Positions 1 through 8,716 are shown, counted from the stretch's first letter. The stretch: DNA of 64,000 nt from Pseudochrobactrum asaccharolyticum (GCF_003314995.1 NZ_QNRH01000010.1:1-64000); one strand, 5' to 3'. Made by a program: numbers and translations. Notes: generated from the sequence alone by a model not told the origin.

Positions 1-2150
1 TTGTCCAGATACAGACCGTCATCGCCATACCACGTCAGCGTACCGCCAAAACCGTAGCCGTCTGAGCTGATGCGTCCGCGACCAAGATCGGAATCGTAAG
101 GCGACCAAACGCTGGCAACACCATGGGTGTAATGCACGGTAATGCCGCCGATCAGCTTGCCTGTTTCACCTTCATGCAACATGCCGTCAATACCAGCCTG
201 CATTTTATAGGCGCTGTAGTCATAGGTGGCATCGGACGTCGACGTGCGCGGCTGCATTTTGGAGTAGGAGCCTTCAATCCGCCCCCAAATGCCAGAAGTT
301 TCAATATAGCTGCCAGCCTCGCTGTTTGGAGCATAAGGCTCAATTGCATCTGCGCCTTGTGAGAGCATCAGATTACCGGCATGGCTCCAATAGCGATTGC
401 CCACACGCTGTTGAAGTGTTGGCAAAGTGTTCAACCCAAGCAGGAATTGCGGATAAATTTCATAGACAGGAGCACCCGGCTGATAATGCGGCTTCTTGTC
501 TTTCAGTTCAGAGCGCAGATACCAGTTACCGTCGGCACTATCATCTCCTAAGCCGTTGCGAAACAGTCGGTACGCATAGGCACCGCCGACAACAGCCTGA
601 TCACCTTTGTGAGTATAATCACCCAGCAATGTAAATGAAGCGCCTGATACACCATCAATCTCAATGATCCGGATACCATTAACGGTCTGCGCGCCCTGAC
701 CGCCAATATTGGTCACTTTTACAAAACCAGTCCCCGAAGTGTCACCTTTGACAAAAAATTTATCTGTCACGGAGCCATCCAAGCCGAGCTCGGTATCAAT
801 AAATAGCTGACCACCATCACTATGATAATCGCCTTCAAATTTTAGCTGATCTCCGGCCAAAGAGTTATTTGAAAGATTAATGGTTCCGGACAGATTATGA
901 AATTTGCCAGTCAGAGTATAATCAACCGGCAGCGCTCCCTGAGCTTTCAAAAATAAAGCCGCTTTATCCCGAAGAGTGACTTCCGAAAAACTGGAATTAT
1001 CACTTAAATACCAGGCACTGTTTTCGCCTGCTATATTTAAATTAAGAACGCCATTATCTCTAATTTGGGTTGCCCCATCGAAACGGCTGCCATTGCCCAT
1101 CCAAAGATCAATCACGCCCGATTTTGTGGCCAGCATATCTCCGGAAATTATATAGACTTTATCATCAACGATCGTATTCGTGTCGCTGTTAAATGATCTG
1201 ATGCTTGCAGTCTTGCCAACAGAATCTTTGCCATCCGCTGCACTATAACTATCAGCATAAAATGCATAAGATCCGGTACCGTTCACCTTTACACTGACAT
1301 TGCCCCGTAATTCCACATTACCGGAATAGTCTGTCACTCCGGTGTCATTCCGGTTATAATAATAATCAAGTAATTGTCGCTGAGCTGCCACGCCATGCGC
1401 GTTATCGCCATTTGTTACAACATTGATATTGTTGGCTGCTATACGTCCCCAGCCATTCGCGTATATACCGTAAGCGCCATCGCCGTTCGTAGTAATATTG
1501 TGACTATTAGCGGCTCCACCTAAAAGCTGTATTTCGCCAACACTAAGGGTTCGGCACGCATAAAATTTAAGTATTGACGGTCCACAACCATATGTCTGCG
1601 TACCGGCATACACTGCATGTCCGGCATCCCAGCTCCCGTCACCATGCGTCACTATATTTGAGTCACCATTGAATATAATAAGGTGCTTTTCAGGCCCCAT
1701 CTCAGACGAGACTGAGCGAATTCCCATTCCCTGCTGAACTTCAATATTAGCAGTATTATGGACTGTTAGGCGTCCACCAGAATTATCGCGCCCGACATTA
1801 ATACCATCGCCGCTTACACCTGAAGCAGATATTGTTAAATTATTGAAATCAACCGTTGGCCCATAATTACGCAAGGTTACACCGTCACTCTGTGAACCTT
1901 CAACGGTTATAAAGGCATCTTTAAATACAATCTGATTAGAAAATTGAGCATAGCCATGCTGATTATTGGCAGTTCTATGTAAATATACCGTTTCATATTC
2001 ATGAAGTTTTTTACCTCCATGATTAGCCGGTTCATATGTTTCGCCTGGAGCACAATTAACAGTATCACCAGAAACCGTACAGTCAGCAGCTTTTGCTGTA
2101 TTGGTATATCCTAATGCAATGAACGGCACTGCAAATAATAATACTCGCAT
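1..2150 (-). CDS. Autotransporter (type Va secretion), 5' part; 3' end beyond window edge
   Basis: About 716 codons are present and the frame stays open to position 1, so the C-terminal barrel is cut by the window edge. The start has a GGAGGG ribosome site and a signal peptide of about 20 residues ending AKA. The passenger is rich in NG/GDG beta-helix repeats (THGDGSWDAGHAVYAG, VVTNGDNAHGV). Near residue 500 comes the pertactin-type junction (NIGGQGAQTVNGIRIIEIDG, then NWYLRSEL), then YEIYPQFLLGLNTLPTLQQR, then the first barrel strands ending at GGTLTWYGDDGLYLD. These are the usual autotransporter hallmarks, seen for example in Brucella, Ochrobactrum and Bartonella surface proteins. It probably acts at the cell surface as an adhesin or similar; the substrate cannot be told. 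The passenger is A+T-rich. Whether it is host chromosome or cargo is open. Confidence 0.88.
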   Translation of the reverse strand, partial: MRVLLFAVPFIALGYTNTAKAADCTVSGDTVNCAPGETYEPANHGGKKLHEYETVYLHRTANNQHGYAQFSNQIVFKDAFITVEGSQSDGVTLRNYGPTVDFNNLTISASGVSGDGINVGRDNSGGRLTVHNTANIEVQQGMGIRSVSSEMGPEKHLIIFNGDSNIVTHGDGSWDAGHAVYAGTQTYGCGPSILKFYACRTLSVGEIQLLGGAANSHNITTNGDGAYGIYANGWGRIAANNINVVTNGDNAHGVAAQRQLLDYYYNRNDTGVTDYSGNVELRGNVSVKVNGTGSYAFYADSYSAADGKDSVGKTASIRSFNSDTNTIVDDKVYIISGDMLATKSGVIDLWMGNGSRFDGATQIRDNGVLNLNIAGENSAWYLSDNSSFSEVTLRDKAALFLKAQGALPVDYTLTGKFHNLSGTINLSNNSLAGDQLKFEGDYHSDGGQLFIDTELGLDGSVTDKFFVKGDTSGTGFVKVTNIGGQGAQTVNGIRIIEIDGVSGASFTLLGDYTHKGDQAVVGGAYAYRLFRNGLGDDSADGNWYLRSELKDKKPHYQPGAPVYEIYPQFLLGLNTLPTLQQRVGNRYWSHAGNLMLSQGADAIEPYAPNSEAGSYIETSGIWGRIEGSYSKMQPRTSTSDATYDYSAYKMQAGIDGMLHEGETGKLIGGITVHYTHGVASVWSPYDSDLGRGRISSDGYGFGGTLTWYGDDGLYLD

Positions 2151-2577
2151 CCTTCCCTCCTGCCATTATGACAACACGCTATCTCTGCAAAAACTCCACA
2201 CAACAAAAACAAAATATGCTTAATTATTGATTAAGCATATACTTTTAAAATAATACAATAAATTTTATAATTATAAATTACACTTCTATGTAAAAATTAT
2301 CTCTAACAAGGCAAAATATTCATCTAACTATTTGATCAAAATTGGTTTTTTATTATAGTTTAAATTTTAAAAGTGATTTTTAATCACTGAACAAAGGCAC
2401 AAATCATTGTTGTGCATTGAAAAAAATCAACTATCAACAGCAATTCACAGCGTCTATTAGCTCTTTCGAATCTGTCTTGACTCTTCCCTAAGAAGAGAAC
2501 AGATGTAGAACAGAATTGTAATTTGAAAGTTTATCGACCATTTTGCGCACTCGTTTGCGCCACGGATTTTTTGTGCC
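2151..2577. other. A+T-rich intergenic region between autotransporter and polY operon
   Basis: This 427-base stretch holds the divergent promoters of the autotransporter (leftward) and of the Y-family polymerase operon (rightward). It is very A+T-rich between 2200 and 2450. Short open frames here have no ribosome site or protein-like composition. The one recognisable element is the LexA box at 2497-2511. Confidence 0.6.
2497..2511 (+). promoter_or_regulatory. LexA (SOS) box GAAC-N7-GAAC
   Basis: GAAC AGATGTA GAAC is an exact match to the alphaproteobacterial LexA operator (GTTC-N7-GTTC on the other strand). It lies 66 bases before the polymerase start. A translesion polymerase directly downstream of such a box is the expected target, so the box and the gene support each other. 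Confidence 0.82.
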
Positions 2578-3852
2578 ATGCGTAAGCCAGAAACCATTGA
2601 ACGATTATATTTGGATTTTGACGGCTTCTTTGCGAGCGTTGAACAGCAATGTGACAAGCGCTTGCGCGGCAGGCCGGTTGGAGTAGTGCCGTTTGAAGGC
2701 ACAGATCGGACGGCCGTCATTGCCTGCTCAAAAGAAGCTAAAGCCTATGGCGTGAAAAACGTCATGAAGATTAAGGACGCAAAAGCACTGTGTCCGGATC
2801 TGATATTGGTGCCACAAAAGCCAGATCTATATCGCCGCGCTCATAACGCCCTGCTCTGCGAAATCGAATCCGTCATTGCAATCGATACAGCCAAGAGCAT
2901 CGACGAACTGACCTGCATTCTGGATGAGCGCGGTCGGCGCGATCCGGAGGGGCTCGCCCATAAAATCAAGGAAACAATCAAACTGAATGTCGGCGAGTTC
3001 ATCACCAGCTCTATTGGCTTTGCAGCGAACCGGCAGTTAGCAAAAATGGCCTGCAAAGCCGGCAAGGATGCCAGCAAAAGAGCCGGCCAATATGGCAACG
3101 GCTTAGCGATCTGGCACCCGAATATGATGCCGAACCCGTTATTTGAGGTGAAGCTGGCCGATGTGCCAGGCGTTGGCGACAACATGCGGATGCGCCTTGC
3201 CCATAGCCAAGTCATCACCACCGAGCAGCTTTATAATCTGCAGCCCAAGCACATGCGTAAAATCTGGCGCAGCGTGAATGGTGAGCGCCTTTGGTATGCC
3301 CTCCACGGCTATGATATCCAAGCCATACCGCAGAAACGCGGTATGTTTGGGCATGGGCGCGTATTGCCACCTGAAAGCCGCAGCATCAACGGAGCCTATG
3401 AGATTGCCCGCCTCTTGCTTGTGAAAGCTGGCAGACGCTTACGGCGTGAGGAATACTATGCCGAGGCTTTATGGCTTTGGCTGTCTGTCCGTGATGACTC
3501 ATGGTTTCGCATTGTGAAAATGCCAACGGTTAACGATGAGCAAGCCATTATGACAGCCCATAGAATGCTGTGGGATTATGTGCGCCGTGAGCTGCCGCGA
3601 AACACAACCATATTTCGTGTCGGGATAACGCTTGCCGATCTGAGCCAAGCCAATGCCCGCCAGCTGGATATCTTCAATAACGACGATGTAATCAGACAGA
3701 AATGGGAAAGAGCCAACGGCGCAATGGATGCGCTTAATGCCAAATACTCCAGCACGATCGTGCATATGGGAGAATGGAAGCCACCTGCAGGCGGTCATGT
3801 TGGCGGTAAGATCAGCTATGTCCGTATCCCATCTGCAGAGGACTTCTACTGA
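2578..3852 (+). CDS. Y-family (DinB/UmuC-type) translesion DNA polymerase
   Basis: A 424-aa protein opening with the Y-family motif YLDFDGFFASVEQ (metal-binding D13, aromatic steric gate F18), the second catalytic pair SIDE (D109/E110), the palm/thumb helix-hairpin segment LADVPGVGDNMRMRL, and a little-finger region. Near residue 360 RQLDIF fits the beta-clamp-binding consensus QLxLF. It should insert nucleotides opposite damaged bases. It is the first gene of an SOS-boxed operon with ATG/TGA overlaps to the next two genes. It differs from host DinB in lacking the usual opening residues and resembles mobile-element UmuC/DinB-like proteins; that comparison is from memory. The start is fixed by the motif position and by spacing to the LexA box. 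Confidence 0.85.
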   Translation: MRKPETIERLYLDFDGFFASVEQQCDKRLRGRPVGVVPFEGTDRTAVIACSKEAKAYGVKNVMKIKDAKALCPDLILVPQKPDLYRRAHNALLCEIESVIAIDTAKSIDELTCILDERGRRDPEGLAHKIKETIKLNVGEFITSSIGFAANRQLAKMACKAGKDASKRAGQYGNGLAIWHPNMMPNPLFEVKLADVPGVGDNMRMRLAHSQVITTEQLYNLQPKHMRKIWRSVNGERLWYALHGYDIQAIPQKRGMFGHGRVLPPESRSINGAYEIARLLLVKAGRRLRREEYYAEALWLWLSVRDDSWFRIVKMPTVNDEQAIMTAHRMLWDYVRRELPRNTTIFRVGITLADLSQANARQLDIFNNDDVIRQKWERANGAMDALNAKYSSTIVHMGEWKPPAGGHVGGKISYVRIPSAEDFY

Positions 3853-4106
3853 TGGGTAACTGGAAAACAAAATACAAAGTCGGTGATCTATCCGATGATC
3901 AAAAACTAGAAATGATCTGCAAAAAATGCAGTCGGCTTGTCTATATCACTAAGGCAACGATCTGCACGGCAAGAGGCCGTGAACAGCTGTATCTGGATGA
4001 AATTGAGAACCGTGCCCGATGTAAAGCGCAAGGCTGCAGAGGCCGCATGCGTATGGCCATGTACAGGCTCGATGAAATGTCAGGCTTTGTTGGAGGTCTG
4101 GCATGA
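3852..4106 (+). CDS. Small zinc-ribbon protein in polY operon
   Basis: An 84-aa protein whose ATG overlaps the polymerase stop codon by one base. It carries CKKC near residue 24 and CKAQGC near residue 57, the arrangement of a four-cysteine zinc ribbon. The function is unknown. Tight coupling to a LexA-controlled translesion polymerase suggests an accessory role in DNA damage tolerance, perhaps binding DNA or the polymerase. That is inference from position only. Confidence 0.7.
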   Translation: MGNWKTKYKVGDLSDDQKLEMICKKCSRLVYITKATICTARGREQLYLDEIENRARCKAQGCRGRMRMAMYRLDEMSGFVGGLA

Positions 4107-4264
4107 GTGACGAAACACAATCCCGCACATCGAAAGGTATGTATATTCATTATTGCATGCATAAAGGATGCAATAAGTGGGGAGCTTACGGATTCAAAGG
4201 TCGCTACGGCACTGAATGGTTTTGCTGTAAACACAAGCAGGATGGAGAGGACACGCCGAAATGA
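4103..4264 (+). CDS. Small Cys/His-rich protein, third gene of polY operon
   Basis: A 53-aa protein (starts MSDETQSR, ends GEDTPK) whose ATG overlaps the previous stop as ATGA, which points to translational coupling. It has a C-x4-C pair (CMHKGC) and a later CCKHK, another likely zinc site, around a WGAYGF...WFCC core. I recall similar tiny proteins in Hyphomicrobiales mobile elements but cannot name a family. It completes a three-gene SOS operon. Confidence 0.6.
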   Translation: MSDETQSRTSKGMYIHYCMHKGCNKWGAYGFKGRYGTEWFCCKHKQDGEDTPK

Positions 4265-4311
4265 ACCAAAATTTCAATCCAGTGTGTCATTCATTTTGTT
4301 AAAAATGCTCA

Positions 4312-5274
4312 TCAGTTAGTTTTGGTCATTAGTAAGTTCCATGTCGGAGAGAATATCTTTGCGACAAGAGGAATTAGAAGTGAGCCCAGAATAAAACCAA
4401 ACACACCATCCGAAAATGCAGTCACAAGCCAGTTAGCGGCCGATGTAAAGGCCTCAGAAACTTCGCTTGATGCTAACAATGCCAGGTACTCGATGTAACC
4501 ATAAGGTTGATGCACTCCCAACTCATGCATCCCGTGTATAAAGATATTTCCGCCTACCCAAAGCATAGCTGCGGTTCCGATTACAGTCAGTAGCCACAAT
4601 AGTTTAGGTACAGAGCGAACTGTCCAATGACCAAATGCACGCGTCCATGACAGCCTGCCTTTTTTGGCTAAAAGCACACCAAAGTCATCAAGCTTAACAA
4701 TTATCGCAACAACGCCATACACAAGCACCGTAACCATAATACCCACTAAGCATAGGGTTACAAACTCTATCCATAAAGACCGAGATTCAATCATTGAAAG
4801 AGCCAATGTCATAATTTCTGCAGATAATATGAAATCTGTCTTTACTGCACCTGAAACACGACTTTCTTCAAGTGCTGTAGGGTCTTGAGTGTCATTATTC
4901 TCATCACTATCGTGAGAGTTTGAAGGGAGTAACTTGTGCCAGATTTTTTCAGCACCTTCGTAACAAAGATAGGCGCCGCCAATCATAAGAAGTCCGGTCA
5001 CGCCTATCGGAAAATAATAATCCAAAGCCAATAAGCCGGGTATAAGGAAGGCTTTATTTCGTAAACTCCCCATAGCAATGCGGGCAATCATAGGGAGTTC
5101 GCGTGCTGCAGTTATTCCGACGACATAATTTGGAGTTACCGCTGCATCATCAATGATGACACCAAGTGTTTTTGTACCGGCTCGTGTTGCATTGGCGGCA
5201 ATATCATCGACCGAAGCTGCAGCCACCTTCGCGATGGCAGCTACATCATCCAAAAGAGCTAGCAAACCACTCAT
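4312..5274 (-). CDS. DUF808 / YedI-family inner membrane protein
   Basis: A 320-aa protein that opens with MSGLLALLDDVAAIAKVAA and continues DDIAANATRAGTKTLGVIIDD, the signature of the DUF808 (E. coli YedI) family. Hydrophobic segments follow near residues 95-125, 175-200, 225-255 and at the C terminus. The molecular role of the family is not established. It converges with the polY operon and has its own 115-base upstream gap. Full length for the family. Confidence 0.85.
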   Translation of the reverse strand: MSGLLALLDDVAAIAKVAAASVDDIAANATRAGTKTLGVIIDDAAVTPNYVVGITAARELPMIARIAMGSLRNKAFLIPGLLALDYYFPIGVTGLLMIGGAYLCYEGAEKIWHKLLPSNSHDSDENNDTQDPTALEESRVSGAVKTDFILSAEIMTLALSMIESRSLWIEFVTLCLVGIMVTVLVYGVVAIIVKLDDFGVLLAKKGRLSWTRAFGHWTVRSVPKLLWLLTVIGTAAMLWVGGNIFIHGMHELGVHQPYGYIEYLALLASSEVSEAFTSAANWLVTAFSDGVFGFILGSLLIPLVAKIFSPTWNLLMTKTN

Positions 5275-5401
5275 ATGATTATCTCCAATAAAATCGAAGA
5301 ACAGAAATAAAGTACAATAAATCCGTCTTATATATCGAGATTAATTCTACCAAAATGAACCAAAGGCACAATCCTGCGTTTCTGCTGAGATGGAGGATAG
5401 A

Positions 5402-6037
5402 ATGTGCAATCAATATAATCTTAAAATGAACAGTGCCCAGCTTAAACAAGCAGTCGGGTCATATATTGATCTGACAAACGGCGCGTCATTTGATGAAAAA
5501 ATCTATCCTGACTATCCGGCACCAATACTGCGCAATAATCTGGATGGTATAGAGCTGGGCTTAAGCCGTTGGGGGATGCCAACACCACCAATGTATGTCA
5601 AAGGCGAAACTGATAAAGGCATCACCAATGTGCGGAATATATCATCCCGCCACTGGCAGCGCTGGCTTGGCGTTGCAAGCCGGTGCCTTGTTCCGGCAAC
5701 TTCATTCAGTGAATATGCGCAGCATTCGGATCCAAAGACAGGGAAAAAACCGCTACATTGGTTTGCTATTGATAAATCAGAACCGCTGTTTTTCTTTGCA
5801 GGCATTTGGACAGAATGGATTGGCGTAAGAAAGCCATCAGAAGGCAAACAAAATCACACATTATTTGCTTTCCTGACAAGTGAACCGAATTCCGTTGTCG
5901 CGCCAATTCACCCGAAAGCGATGCCGGTCATCCTGACTGAGCCAGAGGAATATGATATGTGGATGACAGCGCCGTGGGATAATGCAAAGGAGCTGCAGCG
6001 GCCGCTGACATCAACAAAATTATGCATGCTACTTTGA
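5402..6037 (+). CDS. SRAP domain protein (YedK/HMCES type)
   Basis: The protein begins MCNQYN once the start is set so that Cys2 follows the initiator Met. Cys2 is the residue that HMCES/YedK proteins use to form a thiazolidine link to abasic sites in single-stranded DNA; an upstream in-frame ATG would bury it. Other family landmarks are RCLVPATSFSEY, the Glu in FAGIWTEW, and the His in APIHPKAMPVIL. It should protect abasic sites in ssDNA. At 211 aa the C terminus after LQRPL is short and departs from the usual ending, so it may be slightly truncated. No LexA box was found before it. Confidence 0.88.
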   Translation: MCNQYNLKMNSAQLKQAVGSYIDLTNGASFDEKIYPDYPAPILRNNLDGIELGLSRWGMPTPPMYVKGETDKGITNVRNISSRHWQRWLGVASRCLVPATSFSEYAQHSDPKTGKKPLHWFAIDKSEPLFFFAGIWTEWIGVRKPSEGKQNHTLFAFLTSEPNSVVAPIHPKAMPVILTEPEEYDMWMTAPWDNAKELQRPLTSTKLCMLL

Positions 6038-6065
6038 ATTAGCACACCTATCTCAGTGCAATAGT

Positions 6066-7211
6066 CTAACGATTATTCCGTGTGCCTGAAGAGTACAGCC
6101 TTCCCTCCTCCTGTATTTGCCGAAAAGGTGCAGTGAAAACTGCATACAATCCATCCTCTTTATAATACACGTTTGACGCGCCAATCCCCATCAGCCCCAT
6201 TTTAATCAATCGTGAACCAAATCCTTTAGATTTTGGCGGAACAACTTTCGGCCCATTACGCTCTTGCCATTCCAAAACGAGTGTAGGGGTATTGTCATCA
6301 TTTTTAATGAACCAATTAACTACAATAGACCCCTCAGGCACTGATAGGGCTCCGTATTTAATTGCATTTGTGGTTAGCTCATTAATAAGCAATGAAGTAG
6401 ACATAACCCCTTTAGGTCCAATTAGAATTTTGGGACCATTGAGCTCAACTCTACTTTTGCTTGCGACAGGCTCCAGAACAGCATTAATAACTTGTTCGAT
6501 AGTTCCGTTAGATGAACTACCTAACCTTAATACATCATGACCATTAGCAAGGGCATGTAACCTATTTGAAAAAACAGGTAGAGCATCCTTAACATCATTT
6601 TTCCGAAAAGTTTGGTTTGCCAAAGCCTGGATAACACTAAAAGTGTTTTTTATCCTGTGCGCCAGCTCGGAATTTATAACTTCAGCATTTTTAACTGCTT
6701 CTACCTTGGAGGTCATTTCAATAACTGTATCGATCATTCCTAAAACAGTGCCGTCACTTCCAAGTATTGGGCTGTAGCAAAATGTAAAATAGCATTGTTC
6801 AGGGTAACCATTGCGATTAATAATAAGCGGATAGTCTTCGATAAAGGTTGTCTTGCCTTTATAAGCATCCGCAACCATAGGTTCGATGCTGCTCCAAGCT
6901 TCACTCCAAATATCCCGAAAAGATTTTCCCATACAATTTTCTTTTGCGCCAAGAATTTGCGCAAATGCATCATTATAAAGAGTGGTGTAATCATCCCCCC
7001 AAATAATTGCCTTGGGAAAATGGGAAGACAACATAAGTTGCACTGCATTTTTAAGCTCACTCGGCCAACCCTCAAGGGGTCCAAGTGGATTTTTATGCCA
7101 GTCATAAGCTATAATTTCTGATGATGACTGCCCATTATTAGGTAGAAAGTAGAATTTATTTTTCAATTGAATCACCAAAGGGCGAAAGAGGCAGTGACAT
7201 AGCCTCTCCAT
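6066..7211 (-). CDS. PAS-domain HWE-family sensor histidine kinase
   Basis: A 381-aa soluble kinase with no membrane segment. A PAS-like sensor spans residues 45-170. The HWE phosphoacceptor motif ELAHRIKNTFSVIQALAN carries His185. The N box is LLINELTTNAIKYGAL (about 275-289) and the C-terminal WQE motif (315-317) defines the HWE class. HWE/HisKA2 kinases commonly feed the PhyR response regulator of the alphaproteobacterial general stress response. This gene follows ecfG on the same strand after 72 bases, so it probably serves the same circuit. No PhyR gene is present here, so it would have to signal through a PhyR encoded elsewhere. The exact start is uncertain: a GTG at residue 13 is an alternative. 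Confidence 0.88.
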   Translation of the reverse strand: MERLCHCLFRPLVIQLKNKFYFLPNNGQSSSEIIAYDWHKNPLGPLEGWPSELKNAVQLMLSSHFPKAIIWGDDYTTLYNDAFAQILGAKENCMGKSFRDIWSEAWSSIEPMVADAYKGKTTFIEDYPLIINRNGYPEQCYFTFCYSPILGSDGTVLGMIDTVIEMTSKVEAVKNAEVINSELAHRIKNTFSVIQALANQTFRKNDVKDALPVFSNRLHALANGHDVLRLGSSSNGTIEQVINAVLEPVASKSRVELNGPKILIGPKGVMSTSLLINELTTNAIKYGALSVPEGSIVVNWFIKNDDNTPTLVLEWQERNGPKVVPPKSKGFGSRLIKMGLMGIGASNVYYKEDGLYAVFTAPFRQIQEEGRLYSSGTRNNR

Positions 7212-7283
7212 TAATCACCATTCAGAGAAAATGTCTCATTAAAAAACAGATTTAAATCCGCTAAAAAAATCATTTAAAGTATT

Positions 7284-7835
7284 TTATGCAAAACTTCTTA
7301 GCGCAATATGCGCAGATGATACATCAGGTCCATAATGATAATGCCCATCCATATCCAGTAACTCTTGTAAACGCAGCCTCGCTCGGGAAACACGACTTTT
7401 AATTGTTCCAAGCGCGCATCCACAAATAGCTGCAGCTTCTTCATACGAAAAACCAGAGGCGCCTACCAGAATAATCGCCTCCCGTTGATCATCAGGGAGT
7501 AGATTGAGCGCCACACGAAAATCGTGTAAATCAAGTGAGCCGTACTGTGCTGGATGAATTGCAATATTATTACAATATATGCCTTCGCTATCTTGAACCT
7601 CACGGCCGCGTTTTCTCATCAAATTATAAAATTCATTGCGTAGAATAGTGAAGAGCCAGGCATTTATGTTTGTACCTTTTTCAAATAGGTCCTGTTTTGC
7701 CCATGCTTTTAAAACGGTCTCTTGTACCAAATCATCAGCTTTATCAGCATTTTTTATAAGAGACTTTGCAAAAGCTCTGAGATTGGGAATGGCTTCCATA
7801 AGACCGTCTTTAAAAGATGATGTGCTCTGACCCAT
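7284..7835 (-). CDS. ecfG: EcfG-type sigma factor (general stress response)
   Basis: A 183-aa sigma factor with region 2 (LRAFAKSL..ADDLVQETVLKAW, INAWLFTILRNEFYNLMRKR) and region 4 (LPDDQREAIILVGASGF, SYEEAAAICGCALGTIKSR). The VGASGFSYEEAAAICGCA segment is characteristic of the EcfG (ECF15) class, which directs transcription of the general stress regulon in alphaproteobacteria. It lies three bases after the NepR stop, the standard nepR-ecfG operon. A+T content looks higher than in the gcv region. Because it abuts phage lysis genes it is probably a second, accessory copy; whether the host has another cannot be seen here. Confidence 0.92.
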   Translation of the reverse strand: MGQSTSSFKDGLMEAIPNLRAFAKSLIKNADKADDLVQETVLKAWAKQDLFEKGTNINAWLFTILRNEFYNLMRKRGREVQDSEGIYCNNIAIHPAQYGSLDLHDFRVALNLLPDDQREAIILVGASGFSYEEAAAICGCALGTIKSRVSRARLRLQELLDMDGHYHYGPDVSSAHIALRSFA

Positions 7836-7838
7836 AAC

Positions 7839-8039
7839 TTACCTTCTCCCTTTTTCGTGGCGAGCATCAATTGAGAGAGCTTCCTGATGCTTCAACTTAT
7901 CCAATAAATTTAATAATCTATCGGGAATGCCTTCATCTTTAACTGAGTTATAATAAGACTTTAATTTAACACCGATTGCATTGCTTGAATCAAAGTGCAT
8001 AAACTCAGAATACTCTGTATTTTTATTTTCTTCATTCAT
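7839..8039 (-). CDS. nepR: NepR-type anti-sigma factor
   Basis: A 66-aa protein with the NepR core IGVKLKSYYNSVKDEGIPDRLLNLLDKL, matching the conserved IG-x2-L-x3-Y ... PDR-x2-LLD-x-L pattern. NepR binds and silences EcfG until phosphorylated PhyR sequesters it. The start chosen (MNEENKNTEY) gives the usual family size. The frame is open a further 55 codons upstream to 8204, but that extension is basic, unlike the family and probably untranslated. The stop lies three bases before the ecfG ATG, so the pair is one transcription unit. Confidence 0.86.
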   Translation of the reverse strand: MNEENKNTEYSEFMHFDSSNAIGVKLKSYYNSVKDEGIPDRLLNLLDKLKHQEALSIDARHEKGRR

Positions 8040-8125
8040 ACCAATTCTTTTCAATGTTCTGCTCACTTTAGCTTTTTGCAGCTTTACCGTTGCTACCTCC
8101 ATTTGCTTGTTCGCCTTCGTGAGAA

Positions 8126-8152
8126 TAAATGCACGAGGAGGCTTACGGTTCC
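8126..8152 (-). promoter_or_regulatory. Candidate EcfG-dependent promoter ahead of nepR-ecfG
   Basis: On the minus strand GGAAC (8152-8148) is followed after 16 bases by CATTTA (8131-8126). The EcfG consensus is GGAAC-N16/17-CGTT, so the -10 part has one mismatch. It is about 90 bases before the nepR start, where autoregulated nepR-ecfG promoters usually lie. The match is imperfect and could be chance. Confidence 0.35.
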
Positions 8153-8204
8153 TAAATATTCTAAAAAACAAAACGAAAGTTGGTAATTTAAATAGGCTAA
8201 GCAT

Positions 8205-8504
8205 CTATTTTCTCTCATAAACTAGGGCTGCCAACACCTGATCCAGACGCTTATTAGTCTCCTTTGTCCCATCTCTCAGCTCATCACGAATTTCTTTAAT
8301 GTTCTTTTTTATCTCATTCATTTGAGCATCATGATCGACACGCTTTACATATTCATCGCGCACCCTGTTGATGCGCTCATGTAGCTGATCGTCACCATCT
8401 TTCATTGTAGCTGACAAAGACCGGAATGAGCCAACAAGCGCAATCATGAACGATACACCTAAACTAGCCGATATCCCGATCAACCACTTAATATCATCTC
8501 CCAT
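8205..8504 (-). CDS. Small membrane-anchored coiled-coil phage protein (holin-like position)
   Basis: A 99-aa protein with one N-terminal membrane segment (WLIGISASLGVSFMIALVG) followed by a long charged helical region. The ATG at 8504 overlaps the outer-spanin stop by one base; a start three codons further upstream is less well placed. It is the last gene of the lysis cluster, so a holin or lysis accessory role is plausible, though only one membrane segment is seen. Function not proven. Confidence 0.6.
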   Translation of the reverse strand: MGDDIKWLIGISASLGVSFMIALVGSFRSLSATMKDGDDQLHERINRVRDEYVKRVDHDAQMNEIKKNIKEIRDELRDGTKETNKRLDQVLAALVYERK

Positions 8505-8716
8505 CACCAGCACCCCTGCCGTTTTCCATTTTGGTCATTACCTTCCACTCGCTCAGCAGCCTTCCGATCAGCTTTTGTCAGCGCCACCAGCCCAGCGGCT
8601 GAAAGATCATTCTTGCGCCAGCCCGCGCAGCTGCTCACAGTCTGCGGATTGCATCCCGCGACGGCGAAGAGACTGAATGCAAAAATCATAGTCCGAAAGA
8701 TTGCGTGTTTTCGCAT
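8504..8716 (-). CDS. Rz1-like outer-membrane lipoprotein (o-spanin)
   Basis: A 70-aa protein with a signal peptide and lipobox (FAVAGC, Cys22), giving a short lipoprotein ending GKRQGCW. It starts inside the i-spanin gene in another frame, the classic Rz/Rz1 overlapping arrangement. With the inner-membrane partner it should fuse inner and outer membranes in the last step of phage lysis. Confidence 0.72.
   Translation of the reverse strand: MRKHAIFRTMIFAFSLFAVAGCNPQTVSSCAGWRKNDLSAAGLVALTKADRKAAERVEGNDQNGKRQGCW

Noticed and set aside
6000-6037. Frameshift at the end of the SRAP gene
   Set aside because: The C terminus is short and unusual, but all catalytic landmarks are in frame and no single change clearly restores a longer end.
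1-8200. Left att copy of the tRNA-Phe 3' end
   Set aside because: Searched by eye for the GCCCGGAGAC-type sequence in both orientations and not found.
8040-8204. In-frame N-terminal extension of NepR by 55 codons
   Set aside because: NepR proteins are about 60-70 aa and the extension is basic and unlike the family; it also covers the likely promoter.
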